Shown: positions 19,850 through 30,400, counted from the first letter of the stretch. The stretch: DNA of 64,000 nt from Catenulispora sp. (GCA_013361685.1 JABFXP010000051.1:1-64000), one strand, 5' to 3'. Notes: generated by a model not told the origin, from the sequence alone. Numbers and translations are program-made.

Positions 19850-20337
19850 CCGCCACGCCCGACACCCCGAGCAACACAGCGCCACCGGCGCAGACCGTGG
19901 ACCGCGCTGCAGTGCTTGCGGTGCTGGCCGAGATGAACACCGCCGCCCGACTGTGGCGCCTGGAGGCCGCGCTGCACACCGACCCCGGCGGCACGGTGCC
20001 GGTGAACCTGCGCGCCGCGCTTGCCGCCACCCGCGCCGAGAACGCCGCCGAGGTCCTGGACGCGCTGCCGGACTGGATCGCCACCCTCACCGCTGCGGTC
20101 GGCAACCGCACCTGGACCATCGTCTACCGGCACCCCGGCGCCGACCGCTCCAGCATCGACGCGGTCGTCGGACCCGACCTGCACCACGCCCTGCTGGCCC
20201 GGGCCCTGTCCCGGCACCCGGACTGGGCCGCCGTGCCCGACGAGAAGGCCGTCGAACGCCTGCTGGCCGAAGACTGGCCCGGCGCGGTCGCGATCGAGGG
20301 CGAGCACACGGTCTTCATCTTCGGCGGCGCCGCATGA
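19846..20337 (+). CDS. hypothetical protein
   Basis: ATG at 19846 (ATGA overlap) in frame with ORF 19681..20337. Confidence 0.6.
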   Translation: MTATPDTPSNTAPPAQTVDRAAVLAVLAEMNTAARLWRLEAALHTDPGGTVPVNLRAALAATRAENAAEVLDALPDWIATLTAAVGNRTWTIVYRHPGADRSSIDAVVGPDLHHALLARALSRHPDWAAVPDEKAVERLLAEDWPGAVAIEGEHTVFIFGGAA

Positions 20338-21176
20338 GCCGCTCCGATCGTCGCCGCAGGCAGAACCGGGCCGATCGCGCAGGGCGACCGGCCGCCCCGC
20401 CCCCGCTGCCACAGGCCGCCGAACCGCTGGTCTATCGCGGGATGACCGTTCCCTACGTCACGGCGTATTCGGCGGAAGTCTCCGAAGCCACCAGCGACCC
20501 GGACCTGGTGCTGCGCCCCTATCCCGACGGCAGCAGGCGCCTGGTCTTCCTCAACGAGCGGCCTGGGGAGCGTGATCACGGTGTTCTGTGGGGCCGGATG
20601 CGCTCGGCGCGCGGCGAAGGCGTTCCGGCTTTCGCCTCCCTGCACACGGGACGTCAAAAGGAGATCGTCGAAGCCGCGGGCTGCCAGATCTGCGCCGGAC
20701 CAGGGGAGCTGTGGCTGACCCCGGCCACCGTCTGGAAGGAGTACCTGGCCGTGCGCGGGGCCGGTGCCCCGTTCGAGACCTCCGACCCTCCGGTATGCCG
20801 CACCTGCCTGCCCACCGCTACATCTCAATGCCCGAACATGCGGGGCCACGGCTGGGTCGTGCTGGCGGCCAAGACCTGGACCATCACCGGAGTCCGCGGG
20901 TACGTCGCCGACCCCGAGCGCGGGCTGTTCGGCGACGACACCAACGTCGCGCTGCCCGGCGCCCGCAACCACGACCCGGCCAAGCTCGCCCTCACCCTGG
21001 CCAAGGGCCTGGTGGTCACCCTGAACTCGATCACCGCGCACACCGACCCGGCCCGGGTCCGCGGCCTGGGGCAGCGCCGCGAACTCCCGCCGCCACCCGC
21101 CCCGCCCCCGCCACCGGCGCCTTCCGTCGTCACGGCGTACGTGGTGCGCATCCCGAACCCGCGCACCGGCGACTGA
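20334..21176 (+). CDS. hypothetical protein with two CxxC motifs
   Basis: ATGA overlap; in frame with ORF 19953..21176; 'AAGCQICAGPGELWL...PPVCRTCLPTA'. Confidence 0.6.
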   Translation: MSRSDRRRRQNRADRAGRPAAPPPLPQAAEPLVYRGMTVPYVTAYSAEVSEATSDPDLVLRPYPDGSRRLVFLNERPGERDHGVLWGRMRSARGEGVPAFASLHTGRQKEIVEAAGCQICAGPGELWLTPATVWKEYLAVRGAGAPFETSDPPVCRTCLPTATSQCPNMRGHGWVVLAAKTWTITGVRGYVADPERGLFGDDTNVALPGARNHDPAKLALTLAKGLVVTLNSITAHTDPARVRGLGQRRELPPPPAPPPPPAPSVVTAYVVRIPNPRTGD

Positions 21177-21324
21177 CACCCCCTTGCACCGGCCCCGCTG
21201 CGGACCGCCGCGCCCCTGCGGGCGCGTCAGCCCGGAGCACCGGCCGATGCACCACCGCGAACACCACCGGCGGCGGGGGGCGAACCATCCCGCCGCCCTT
21301 CACGAGAACCAGGACCGCAACACC

Positions 21325-21708
21325 ATGACCGACAACCACGGCTGGGCCGACCGGCTCAACCAGGCCGCGCTGGCCTACAACTGCGACGACGCCGGACCCA
21401 CCATCGAGTACCCGGGGCTGCGCATCTTCGTGTGCCTGCAGCCGGACGGCACGCTGGCCCTCAACGTCTGGACGAAAGACACCGACGAAGACCCGAGCCT
21501 GGCCACGCCCGACGATCTGTCCGCGCACCTCCCGGTCGAGCTGTACCGCGACGACGAACTCGTGCACCGCGACGCCCCGACCCCCTTCGGCGGCGTGAAC
21601 GCCGCGAACTCCGCTGGTCCCGGCCCCCGGCCCGGCAGCACCGGCGACGCGGACGACCGGCGCGCCCCCGCGCGGCACGAGACGGAGGCGTGCGATGGCC
21701 GCCTTTGA
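21325..21708 (+). CDS. hypothetical protein
   Basis: ATG at 21325 in frame with ORF 21184..21708. Confidence 0.55.
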   Translation: MTDNHGWADRLNQAALAYNCDDAGPTIEYPGLRIFVCLQPDGTLALNVWTKDTDEDPSLATPDDLSAHLPVELYRDDELVHRDAPTPFGGVNAANSAGPGPRPGSTGDADDRRAPARHETEACDGRL

Positions 21709-21937
21709 GCAGCGCGAGGTCACCAGCACCCGCCGGGAGTACGTCCTGCGCGCCCCGGCGCCAGCCGCCGAGCTGCACACGATGCTCGCCGCCGCCGAAG
21801 CCGACCACCGGCAGCAACTCGGCTTGCCACCGGGCGCCAAGCTGGCCGACGACGCCTTGACGGTGAGCGTGTCCGACAACGAGGTGATCGTGTCCTTCGA
21901 CTACCCCGGACCGGCACGCACCGGCGGCACCCCATGA
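21695..21937 (+). CDS. small hypothetical protein
   Basis: 80 aa; overlaps both neighbours in a coupled array. Confidence 0.5.
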   Translation: MAAFEQREVTSTRREYVLRAPAPAAELHTMLAAAEADHRQQLGLPPGAKLADDALTVSVSDNEVIVSFDYPGPARTGGTP

Positions 21938-22518
21938 ACCCGACAGCAGAAGGCGGCAGCCCCGGCGACGCGCGGCAGCCGAGCGCGCAGTCGCTAACCC
22001 AGACGGCCCTCGGGTTCCACCGGGAGGCTGAGCTGGCCTGGCTGCACAGCAACGAGCTGCCGGTGCGGCTGCACCTGCTGCCGGCCGAAGGCGACCCGGT
22101 CAGCCTCACCGTCGATCTGCGGCAGCCGCGTGCCCTCGGCGAGGCCGTGATCGCCCAGGCCGCCGCCGGGATCGCCGCCCGCGCCATCGTCGCCACCGTG
22201 CACGTCGGCGACCTCTACCGGGACGACAGCGGGAATGACAGCGCCGTCGGCCCGCTCGTGGCGGGCCCGCCGCCCGGCCACGGCCCGGCGCGCGGGGAGG
22301 CGCTCATCACCGTGGCGGTGTGGCCCGGAGGCGATCATGTGGTGTGCCGGGTCAGCGACGCGCACACCGACGACCACGGAACCCGTCTGCTGCCGCCGCG
22401 CGACCCGTTTCCCGACCGGCCGCCGCCGCGGCGGGACCTGCCGCTGGCCGTGTGGCTGGCCGGGCTGCTGCCGCAGTCCGCGCGCGATGCGTTCCGACCT
22501 GACCTGCTCGAACCCTGA
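21934..22518 (+). CDS. hypothetical protein
   Basis: ATGA overlap with the upstream CDS; 194 aa. Confidence 0.6.
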   Translation: MNPTAEGGSPGDARQPSAQSLTQTALGFHREAELAWLHSNELPVRLHLLPAEGDPVSLTVDLRQPRALGEAVIAQAAAGIAARAIVATVHVGDLYRDDSGNDSAVGPLVAGPPPGHGPARGEALITVAVWPGGDHVVCRVSDAHTDDHGTRLLPPRDPFPDRPPPRRDLPLAVWLAGLLPQSARDAFRPDLLEP

Positions 22519-22537
22519 CGACCGAAAGAGCCCTGCC

Positions 22538-23053
22538 GTGCCGCTGACCCTTGCTCGCTTCACCCACCACGTTGAACAGCTCCACAACGCCGCCCAGACC
22601 GCGCACCGCGAGATCGGCATCGCCCAGCCGGTCTTGATGCTGCTGCCGGACACCGGCCAGCCAGTCCGCATCGTGCTGCCGTTCGGCACCCCGCAGACCA
22701 GCGCCGGACGCGCCGAACTGAAACGGCGAGCACGCGAGATCGGCACCCGGGCCGCCGCGCTCACCGGAGAGTCCTGGGTGATCGTGCCGTCCATCCGCGC
22801 CGAGCAACTGCCGAACATGCCCCTGGCCGACATCCCCAGGCCCGCCGAGGCAGACCCGGAAGCCAGACGGGAAGCCGTCGCCACCAGCGCTTGGTGGCCC
22901 ACCGCCCCGGACGGGCCGCTGAGCGTGCAGCGCGTCACCTTCATCGACCGCACCGCCTTCGGCCCGGTGTTCACCGACAGCCCGTACGACCAGATGGTCC
23001 ACAGCCCCGGCGGAGGCGGTATCGCCGCGTTCCTGGTCGACCTGCTCACCTGA
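22538..23053 (+). CDS. hypothetical protein
   Basis: GTG at 22538 in frame with ORF 22235..23053; last gene of the + strand array. Confidence 0.55.
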   Translation: MPLTLARFTHHVEQLHNAAQTAHREIGIAQPVLMLLPDTGQPVRIVLPFGTPQTSAGRAELKRRAREIGTRAAALTGESWVIVPSIRAEQLPNMPLADIPRPAEADPEARREAVATSAWWPTAPDGPLSVQRVTFIDRTAFGPVFTDSPYDQMVHSPGGGGIAAFLVDLLT

Positions 23054-23100
23054 CGCCGCACGCGGCACCCGTCGGCCCGCCCCGGTTGTCCGGGCGCGGG

Positions 23101-23895
23101 TCAGCGGTGCTCGCCGACCATGACGATCGGCCCGGCCAGGTGCGCGTTCAGCTCCGGCACGTCCTCGGCCGGGATCCACAGCTCCAGATGGCCCCGGCCT
23201 CCGGCCTGACGGGTTGGATAGCGGCGGGCGAAGGAAGTCGCCACGGCGAACCTGGTCACGAACCCCGAACCCGACGCCGCCACGTTCCAGTCCCTGGCGA
23301 TCGTCGCGGCGTACTCCTCGTTGAGGACCGGATAGAAGATCGGCTGGTCCGGCAGGCGCGGCGGCCACGCGGTGAACCCGGACGCCTCAAGCAGCGCCAA
23401 CTCCGCTGGGCCGACCGGCCGCCACAGCCTCGTCGTCCCGTCCGGGTTCTCCACCCGCCCGTGGTGGACCGCCGCCAGCACCGCCTCGACGTACGGATCG
23501 GCGTGCCCTAGCAGGTCGAGCGCGTCCAGGCGCACGACGACCGCGGACCCGGCATCGCCGATCTCTTCGCGCAGATACCGCCAAGCACGCAGGTTCGGGT
23601 GCTCGACCTCGCGGCACGCCTCCGCGGGGGCGAGCAGCGCGATCGCCGCGTCCAGATCGGTGGCCGGCAGCCGCACCGAGCCGGTCGATGCCGGCCAGGC
23701 GTCGGCGGTCACGGTGGCCAGCACGAGGCATGCCAGCAGGCCCTCGCCGACATTCACCCGGTCCACCACGATTCGCCCGTCGGCTTCGTGGGCGATCGCC
23801 CAGGCCGCCGGAGGACGCCACGAGGCGCCCAGGGCCTGCTCCAGCTCGGTCTGCCTGGCCTGGATCTGCGCCGGCGTGGTCCACGACTCGCCCAC
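23101..23895 (-). CDS. protein with C-terminal ADP-ribosylation/crystallin J1-like domain
   Basis: 'RLWRPVGPAELALLEASGFTAWPPRLPDQPIFYPVLNEEYAATIARDWNVAASGSGFVTRFAV...GHLELWIPAEDVPELNAHLAGPIVMVGEHR'. Confidence 0.6.
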   Translation of the reverse strand: MGESWTTPAQIQARQTELEQALGASWRPPAAWAIAHEADGRIVVDRVNVGEGLLACLVLATVTADAWPASTGSVRLPATDLDAAIALLAPAEACREVEHPNLRAWRYLREEIGDAGSAVVVRLDALDLLGHADPYVEAVLAAVHHGRVENPDGTTRLWRPVGPAELALLEASGFTAWPPRLPDQPIFYPVLNEEYAATIARDWNVAASGSGFVTRFAVATSFARRYPTRQAGGRGHLELWIPAEDVPELNAHLAGPIVMVGEHR

Positions 23896-23900
23896 GGGCC

Positions 23901-24278
23901 TCAGGCCGCCGCCTTCTCAGCTGCGACACGCACACGAGGCTTCGCCTTCGCCGGCGGTCGGCCGGCGCCGGCGGTCGCCTTCACCGCGGCCCGTACCTGC
24001 CGCAGCTCGCGCCCGGTCATTGCCGCGGCCTGCTCCGGGCTCACGCCGTCGGCGACGATCGAGGCCAGCAGGCGACCGCTGTCCGCGCGCAGCTGCTCGA
24101 TCTTCGCGGTCAGCTCCTCGATTTCGACGTCAATTCCTGCGATGTCCGCTGCCGCCTCGGTGATCCGCCGTTTCCGCTCCTGCTCACGGCGTCGCCGTTC
24201 GGCGTCTTCGGCGTCCAGCAACGCCGCAGCGTGGTCCCGCGCCTTCTTGCGCGCAGCTGAGCTCGTCACTGAGGCCAT
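23901..24278 (-). CDS. hypothetical coiled-coil protein
   Basis: ATG at 24278 inside ORF 23901..24353; 'RRRREQERKRRITEAAADIAGIDVEIEELTAKIEQL...GVSPEQAAAMTG'. Confidence 0.55.
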   Translation of the reverse strand: MASVTSSAARKKARDHAAALLDAEDAERRRREQERKRRITEAAADIAGIDVEIEELTAKIEQLRADSGRLLASIVADGVSPEQAAAMTGRELRQVRAAVKATAGAGRPPAKAKPRVRVAAEKAAA

Positions 24279-24367
24279 GGCCACAACGCTAACTTGAAGA
24301 TCCACTCGGTGCCATCGGGGCCGTACACCCGGAGACGGCGACCGGCGGGACACCCGGTACGTGCCGG

Positions 24368-24718
24368 TCAGGGGGCGGCGCGACGGCGGGAGCCGAACAG
24401 TGACGCGATCTGTCCGGCGCGCACGGCCGTAGGCAGCGCGGTGTCGGTGATGTCACCGAGCAGCAGTTCGACCGCTTCGCAATGGTGCAGGTTCAGCAGG
24501 CACAGGTCGCCGAGCAGCGAGCGCTCCAGCAGGTCGGCCACCTGGCTGGCGGCGACGGGCTGGATCCCGGTGGAGCGCAGCAGTGTCGCGGTCTCGGCGG
24601 CCAGTGCGGCGGGAACGGACAGGCAGGCCAGGGAGGTGTCGTCCAGCAGCATGTCCACGATCGTCGCAATGTTGGGATCGGAGACCGGGTCGGGTTGTGG
24701 CTCGGTGTCGGTGTCCAT
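24368..24718 (-). CDS. hypothetical protein
   Basis: In frame with ORF 24368..24760; start 'MDTDTEPQP'. Confidence 0.5.
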   Translation of the reverse strand: MDTDTEPQPDPVSDPNIATIVDMLLDDTSLACLSVPAALAAETATLLRSTGIQPVAASQVADLLERSLLGDLCLLNLHHCEAVELLLGDITDTALPTAVRAGQIASLFGSRRRAAP

Positions 24719-24854
24719 GGCGTCCAGCCTGCCGTCAGCGGTCGAGCGCCGGAAGAGCATTCATCCGAACGAGGTTGTCCGCCACGACGCGCGAGACGGG
24801 CCGCAGGCGCGGGTCCCCGTCCGGGGGTCGCGCCTGCGGCCCGCTGTCCGTCGG

Positions 24855-25109
24855 CTACTCGGTCGGCTGTCCGGGTGGCTGGTCGCGTTCAGCGGCGTGG
24901 ATGACGCCGATCGCCAGCGACCAGGACAACAGATGGCCGAGCGCGTCGTGGAGGTTCGCGAAGTCCCGCTGGGTGTGGACCGGGGCGGTGGTGACCCGGG
25001 CGGCCTGGTCGGTGTCGCGGATCCACAGGTACAGGAAGTGATCCCGGCCTCCGGCGGTGATCTGCGTTTGCGAGAGCTGCCGGAAGCCCTCCTCGTCGCC
25101 GTGTTCCAT
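24855..25109 (-). CDS. hypothetical protein
   Basis: 84-aa ORF 'MEHGDEEGFRQLSQTQITAGGRDHFLYLWIRDT'. Confidence 0.45.
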   Translation of the reverse strand: MEHGDEEGFRQLSQTQITAGGRDHFLYLWIRDTDQAARVTTAPVHTQRDFANLHDALGHLLSWSLAIGVIHAAERDQPPGQPTE

Positions 25110-25257
25110 GATCTCCTTCGTCTCGGGCGGGTCGAACGGACCAGACGGCGGATCGCCGTCTGGTCCCTGTGACGGTGGGGTCGGGGCTCGTAGCCGGTGG
25201 CGGGGCGTCCCCGATTCCGGGCGGCCCGGCGCTGGCAGGACGCCGGGTGCGGATGGA

Positions 25258-25563
25258 TTACGCCGAGGGCGCGGAGGGCACGAACAGGTGCCCGGCGCGG
25301 TGCAGCAGGTCCTCCCGGCCGAGCACCGGCACGATCCTCGGCTTCAGCCGGTCGGGGTTCGCGGCCAGCGCCTTCCATTCCTGGCAGTTCCCGCAGTCAT
25401 CGACGTAGCCGGGAACTGCCGCCAGGTGGGCGTCGATCAGGTGCTCGCGGACGGCCTCGACCGCCGCGTGCGGAAACGGCGCGGTGGCCTGCGTGAGCGC
25501 GGCGATCAGCGTCTGGCAGGTCGTACATGCCGTCATCCACTCGGGCCATTTCCACTCGACCAA
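25258..25563 (-). CDS. hypothetical protein with two CxxC motifs
   Basis: 'MTACTTCQTL...YVDDCGNCQEWKAL'. Confidence 0.55.
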   Translation of the reverse strand: MVEWKWPEWMTACTTCQTLIAALTQATAPFPHAAVEAVREHLIDAHLAAVPGYVDDCGNCQEWKALAANPDRLKPRIVPVLGREDLLHRAGHLFVPSAPSA

Positions 25564-25657
25564 GGTTCTTCCTCCTCGCTGGGGTGTCGGACGGTAGAGG
25601 GCCGCGGACGGGGCCCATCAGAGGGCTGATATGGCGACTTGAGCACCCGCGGCACTG

Positions 25658-25822
25658 TCACGGCCGCGCCGGTGGCGTGTCGCATTCACACCATCCCGAG
25701 CAGCGTTCGCACGGACAGCGGTGGCAGCAGACAGGGCAGCCGTACTCGTCGCACAGCCGGTTGCCGTTGCGGTACCACGGCCGGATGACGTGGTTCCTGA
25801 ACCCGACCGGCGCATGGATCAT
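25658..25822 (-). CDS. untracked Cys-rich small ORF (54 aa, 9 Cys), or the remnant/extension of the upstream wHTH protein
   Basis: MIHAPVGFRNHVIRPWYRNGNRLCDEYGCPVCCHRCPCERCSGWCECDTPPARP; in frame with CDS 25961..26857 after its TGA. Confidence 0.45.
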   Translation of the reverse strand: MIHAPVGFRNHVIRPWYRNGNRLCDEYGCPVCCHRCPCERCSGWCECDTPPARP

Positions 25823-25960
25823 CTGGTCCGCGCCAACCCTGCTGCTTTCCTTCGGGTGCCAGTGCTGCCGGGCCCCGGCTGCCTCGGCGGCCGGGGCCGC
25901 CCCGGCAGGCAGCGGTCCCGCTGGGGTATCCGCCGCCGAGCCGGGCGCGGTGACCGGCCT

Positions 25961-26857
25961 TCAGACGTCGGCTCGCTGAGCCGCTGCTTCAGCGGACAGC
26001 CGGAACTTGCGCGGGGCCGCACTGGTCTGCTCGGCGATGTGGTCGCCGACCAGCTTGTCCAGGCAATTGGCCACGGCACCGGACGAACGGTTCAGGGCCT
26101 TGCCGATCTGGGTCGCGGTGAAGTCCTGCTCGGGGTGCGCGCGCAGGTACGCCTCGACCATCGCCAGCAGCGCCCCCTTGCCCAGGCGTCCGGCCGCCGG
26201 TTCGGTCGGCGCGTCCGTCGGCGGCGCCGTGGGAGCTTCGGCCGCCGGGGCCGTCCGGGGTTCGACGGCGGCAGGAGTGGGCGCGTCGGTGTCCTGGCCG
26301 GGCGCAGCCGGTGGCTCCTCCTGCCTTGCAGCGGAGCCTGCGGCCGGGCCGTCGGCGTCGTCCGCGTCGTCGGGATCGGCGGCGGGCACGGCTGTGTCCT
26401 GCTCGCCGCCGGACGGAGCCGGGTCGGGGGTTTCGCCGGTCGGTGCGGAGTTCGGTTCGCCGGGCGTGGCTCCGTCAACGTCCGGGGTGTCAGCCGCCTG
26501 CGATGCCGCGTTGGCGGCGTCACCGGATTCAGAGGCGGTTGCGGCGGTGGCGTGGAACCACTGGTCGGGGCTGCGGCGGGCGCCTTCTCGGATGCCGCCC
26601 TCGCGTCGGGCCAGCCCCGCGTTCTCCAGGGCGACCAGGTCGTGCTGGGCCGTGGAGCGGCCGATCTCGGCGGCGGCGGCCAGTTCGGCGGCGCTGATCC
26701 CGGCGGTTGCCGACAGCCGGGCCAGCAGCATCTGCTGGCGATCGGTCAGCGGTGGCGCTGCGGTGTCGGCCGATGCCGTGGCCGGGCTGGTGTGCACGGT
26801 CTTGGCGGTGGTCTTCTTGGCGGTCTTGGCTGTGGTGGTCTTGCTGGTTTTGGGCAT
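25961..26857 (-). CDS. winged-helix protein with Lys-rich N-terminal tail and Ala/Pro/Asp-rich linker
   Basis: ATG at 26857 'MPKTSKTTTAKTAKKTTAKTVHT'; wHTH 'TDRQQMLLARLSATAGISAAELAAAAEIGRSTAQHDLVALENAGLA' and second wHTH 'LLAMVEAYLRAHPEQDFTATQIGKALNRSSGAVANCLDKLVGDHIAE'. Confidence 0.75.
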   Translation of the reverse strand: MPKTSKTTTAKTAKKTTAKTVHTSPATASADTAAPPLTDRQQMLLARLSATAGISAAELAAAAEIGRSTAQHDLVALENAGLARREGGIREGARRSPDQWFHATAATASESGDAANAASQAADTPDVDGATPGEPNSAPTGETPDPAPSGGEQDTAVPAADPDDADDADGPAAGSAARQEEPPAAPGQDTDAPTPAAVEPRTAPAAEAPTAPPTDAPTEPAAGRLGKGALLAMVEAYLRAHPEQDFTATQIGKALNRSSGAVANCLDKLVGDHIAEQTSAAPRKFRLSAEAAAQRADV

Positions 26858-27486
26858 GACGCATCCCTGACATTGGTGGGTTCGGATTCGCGTATGCCCC
26901 GGCCGGGGCGCCGCCCGGCGCGGTGGTCCAGGGCGGCGACCACCAGCAAGCTCTACCAGCGGGGTTGAAGTCAAGCGCCGATCGGCGCGCCGCAGCGGGT
27001 GCGATTCATCAATTCGGCCGTTGACCTGCGACGCGCGACGGATCCAGCGGCCGGAACCGCGACAGGTATCGCCACGGTCGCGGGCCGGGGACCGGACCGT
27101 GCGCGATCCGGTGATTCGCGTCGGTGCCGGTGGCCGTCTGACCCGCCGGATAGTCACGCGGTAGCCGCCGGGGCTTGTCCGGGCTGGAAATCCGCTGGTG
27201 CCTCCGGGGACGTTTCAGCCGTCCGTCGCGTCCGGGACCGCCGCACACGCGCCGACCGGCGCCACCATGCTATGCACCGCCCCGGTCACGCCCACCGGCC
27301 CTTGGTCTGCCCCGCACCGGCCCACGTGTCCGTGCCGCCAGCGATCGCGGCGAAGGCGTGGGCTGGTGCCGTGGGCCCGGCCGTGCCACCGTGGATTGGT
27401 GGCCTCCGCGTCCCCCGTCGCGGGGGCCACCGGCGGGGTTCGCCGTCCGTGCGACCTGACGGTGGAGGCTGGGGCCGGGTTTGGTG

Positions 27487-30400
27487 TTAGGGCGCGCCGA
27501 CTCGTTCGCGTGGCAGGCCGCGCCGCTCGGACAGCAGTTCCGCCAGGATCATGTTGGTGGCATCCGAGGTGCTTTCACCCAGCGGGTCGAGTTTCTGCTC
27601 GAGGAGGTTGCGGGTGGCGATGATGTCGGCGCGCCGGCCGAGGCGCCCCTGGGTCTTCATGATCTGCCGGTAGACCTCTTCGTTGTCGTCGATCACCCGG
27701 GCCCGCTCCCACCAGGCCAGGGCCTGCTCGTCGTCGCCGTCGTCGGCGGCCAGTTGGGCGAGCAGGGTGGCGGTGGCCAGGGCGTCGCGGCGCACCGCGA
27801 CCCGGGGGGCGATGGTCCAGTCGTCGTCCATGCCCTCGCACAGTTCCCCGTCGTACAGCGACAGCGCCGCCTCGGCCGCGGCCCGGCGCACCTGCCGGTG
27901 GTGCGTGCCGGCGGCCAGAGTACGCAGCTGCTCGAAACAGGCCAGGTCGATGCCCACGTAGTTCTGGTCCAGGCGGTAGCGGCCGGAGCGGCGCGGGATG
28001 AACTCAGCGGCGTATCCGTGTCTGGGGCCGCAGCCGGCCAGGACGTCGCGCTTGAGGCTGTCGCGCAGGGAGTACAGGTCGTTCTTGCGGATGTGGGGCA
28101 GCTTGGCCTCGGTAGCATCGGGCCACAGCACGCCCAGTTCCTGAGTGGACCGGCCCCGCTCGTGGTACATAGCCAGCAGCGCCGCCAGCTTGCGGGAGCC
28201 CTTGCGGATGGTGCCTTGCACCGGTCCGGTGAAGGTCGTGATGGTCACCGGCCCCAGCACCCTGATCTGGCAGGCGGTGCCGCGGAACTGACCCAGGATC
28301 TCCTGGATCTGCTTCAACTCTGCGCCCGCGTCGCCGGCGCCCAGCCCGCTGCGCCCGGTCGGGACCGGCTCGAGGACGCCGGCGACCGGCGGCGTCGGCC
28401 GCCGGTCTGCCATCTGGACCGGCGCGGGCTGCGGCGACAGTGCGGCGGCGTCCTTGTCGGGCTCGAGCGCACGCTGCGCGGGACCGGCGGCGGCCGGCTC
28501 GGTCGCGACCGGAGACTCCGCGTCAGCGCGGCCGAGGTCATGGTGCGGATCGGCCGCGGAAAGGTGTGGCGGCGCCGGGTCACCGGCCTGGTCCTGGACC
28601 TCATCGGGGCTCACATGCTCGTCGTCGGCCTGCTCCGGTGCGGCGGTCGCGGCCGGCGAAGGAGATTCGGCCGTCTGCGCCGGCGCATCGTCGTCGGTCT
28701 CGTCACTCGGGTCGTCGCCGATGCTGCTCGGTGCAGCCAGCGGGCCGAGCGGGTCCGGCGCCACGATCTGCGGCTGGACCTCCTCCGGCGAGGCGACGAC
28801 GTCCAGCGCCGAGCGCAATCCGCTCGCCGACAGGCTGAAGGCGTAGACCCCGGGCTCGCCCGGGCCGGCGGTGACCTCGCCGTCGGCGTCGATGCGCCAG
28901 GTGGCGCCGCCGGGATGTGCGCCCAGCAGCACCGAGTGCAGACGTAGCTGTGCGGGCTGGTCCAGCAGCGCCTTGGTGCGCGCGTCCAGCGCGCCGCGGG
29001 CCACGGCCAGCAGCACCATCGGCTCGGGGTCGTCCAACAGGTCGTCGATCTGCATCAGCGCCTCGAAGTCCGGCACGCCGTACTCGGCCAGCGCGGCGGC
29101 GCGGGCTGCGGCGTGGTCGGCGAGATAGGCGACGGCGGCGTTGAAGTCCTCGACGATCCGCAGATGCCACACGTCCCGGCGCAGCCGGTCCACGTCGGAC
29201 TCTGGCACGTCCAGCAGCAGCGCGGCATCCGCGCGCGGGATCAGCAGGATCGACCCGAACTGCTCGGGGCTGCGGCTGCCCAGCACGGCCGCGGCGATCG
29301 CGCGAGCCGCGCCCAGCGCCCCGGGCCCGGTCAGCCCCAGGCCGCCGGGCAGATCGGCCAGATCCACACTTCGGCCGTCACCGGTGACGGCTACCGGGAT
29401 CCACATCGGATCGCAACCCTCGCGCTTCCCGTCCGACACGTCGCCCGGCAGCACGAAGGCGATCGGTGCGGACGGCCGACCGTCCGGCCCGCCCTTGTCA
29501 GTCGCCACGCCCGGTGCCGTCTCAGTACCCAGATCGTCAAACGGCGCCAGGGATTCGGCCGGTGCACCGAAGGCGTCCAACTCGCCGACGCAGCTCAGGT
29601 TCTCACCGTCATCCGGCTCAACGGGGGTCAACGCGATGGTGCGGGCCGGTCGCAGCGCAGGCGGCAACTGCGGGGTGTCCACGGGCATGATCTCACCCGG
29701 GCGCGGCCAGTATGGGGAGGCCCACAGCGAGCCCAGCTTGTGCCGGCGCGCAGCTGCCGCACGCAGCGCGAGCAGGGTGGACGCGGCGATCGCGCCGCCG
29801 ACGGCCAGCTCGATCCACAGCCCCGACTGGTGCCCACCGTGCGCGGCGTGCCCGGCCGACGGAGTGCCCGAGCGGTGATCGTTGCCGTTCGCATGTGGCG
29901 CGGCGGTCGGGGCCGGCCTCGACGTCGACGGCGTGCCCAGTGCCGGGGCCGTCGGCGTCAGGGGAACTGACGAGGGCCCGTGCGAGGGCGGCGTCGGCGC
30001 TGGCCCGTCGGGCGTCGGACGGTCCGGGACCGTCGCGACAGGTGCCGGTGTCACCGGCGCCGGGACCGGTGCGGTGGTTGCGGGCGTCGCGGCGGCGCCG
30101 GTGACGCGGATGTCCCAGCCGGGCTGGATCAGGTTCGGGTCCGACAGATGCTGTCCGTCGCGCTGCTGGACTCCGACGTTGAGTTTGAACAGCGCCGGCC
30201 AGTCCTCGCCGTTGCCGAGATCCTCCTCGGCGATCTTGTACAGGCTGTCTCCGGGCACCACGTGGTGCACCGTCTCCCGGGCCGGGGCGGTCGGGGAGTT
30301 GCGCAGCCCGGTGTGGGTGCTGATGACCGCCGGGGCGGTGGCGGCGGTGCGGGCCTTGGGCACGACCGTGGAGATATCGGCGCGCGCGGGGGCCGCGGAG

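Noticed and set aside
27412-27426. CCCCCG-TCG-CGGGGG hairpin as a terminator
   Set aside because: No T-tract follows and such short GC hairpins are expected by chance at this GC content
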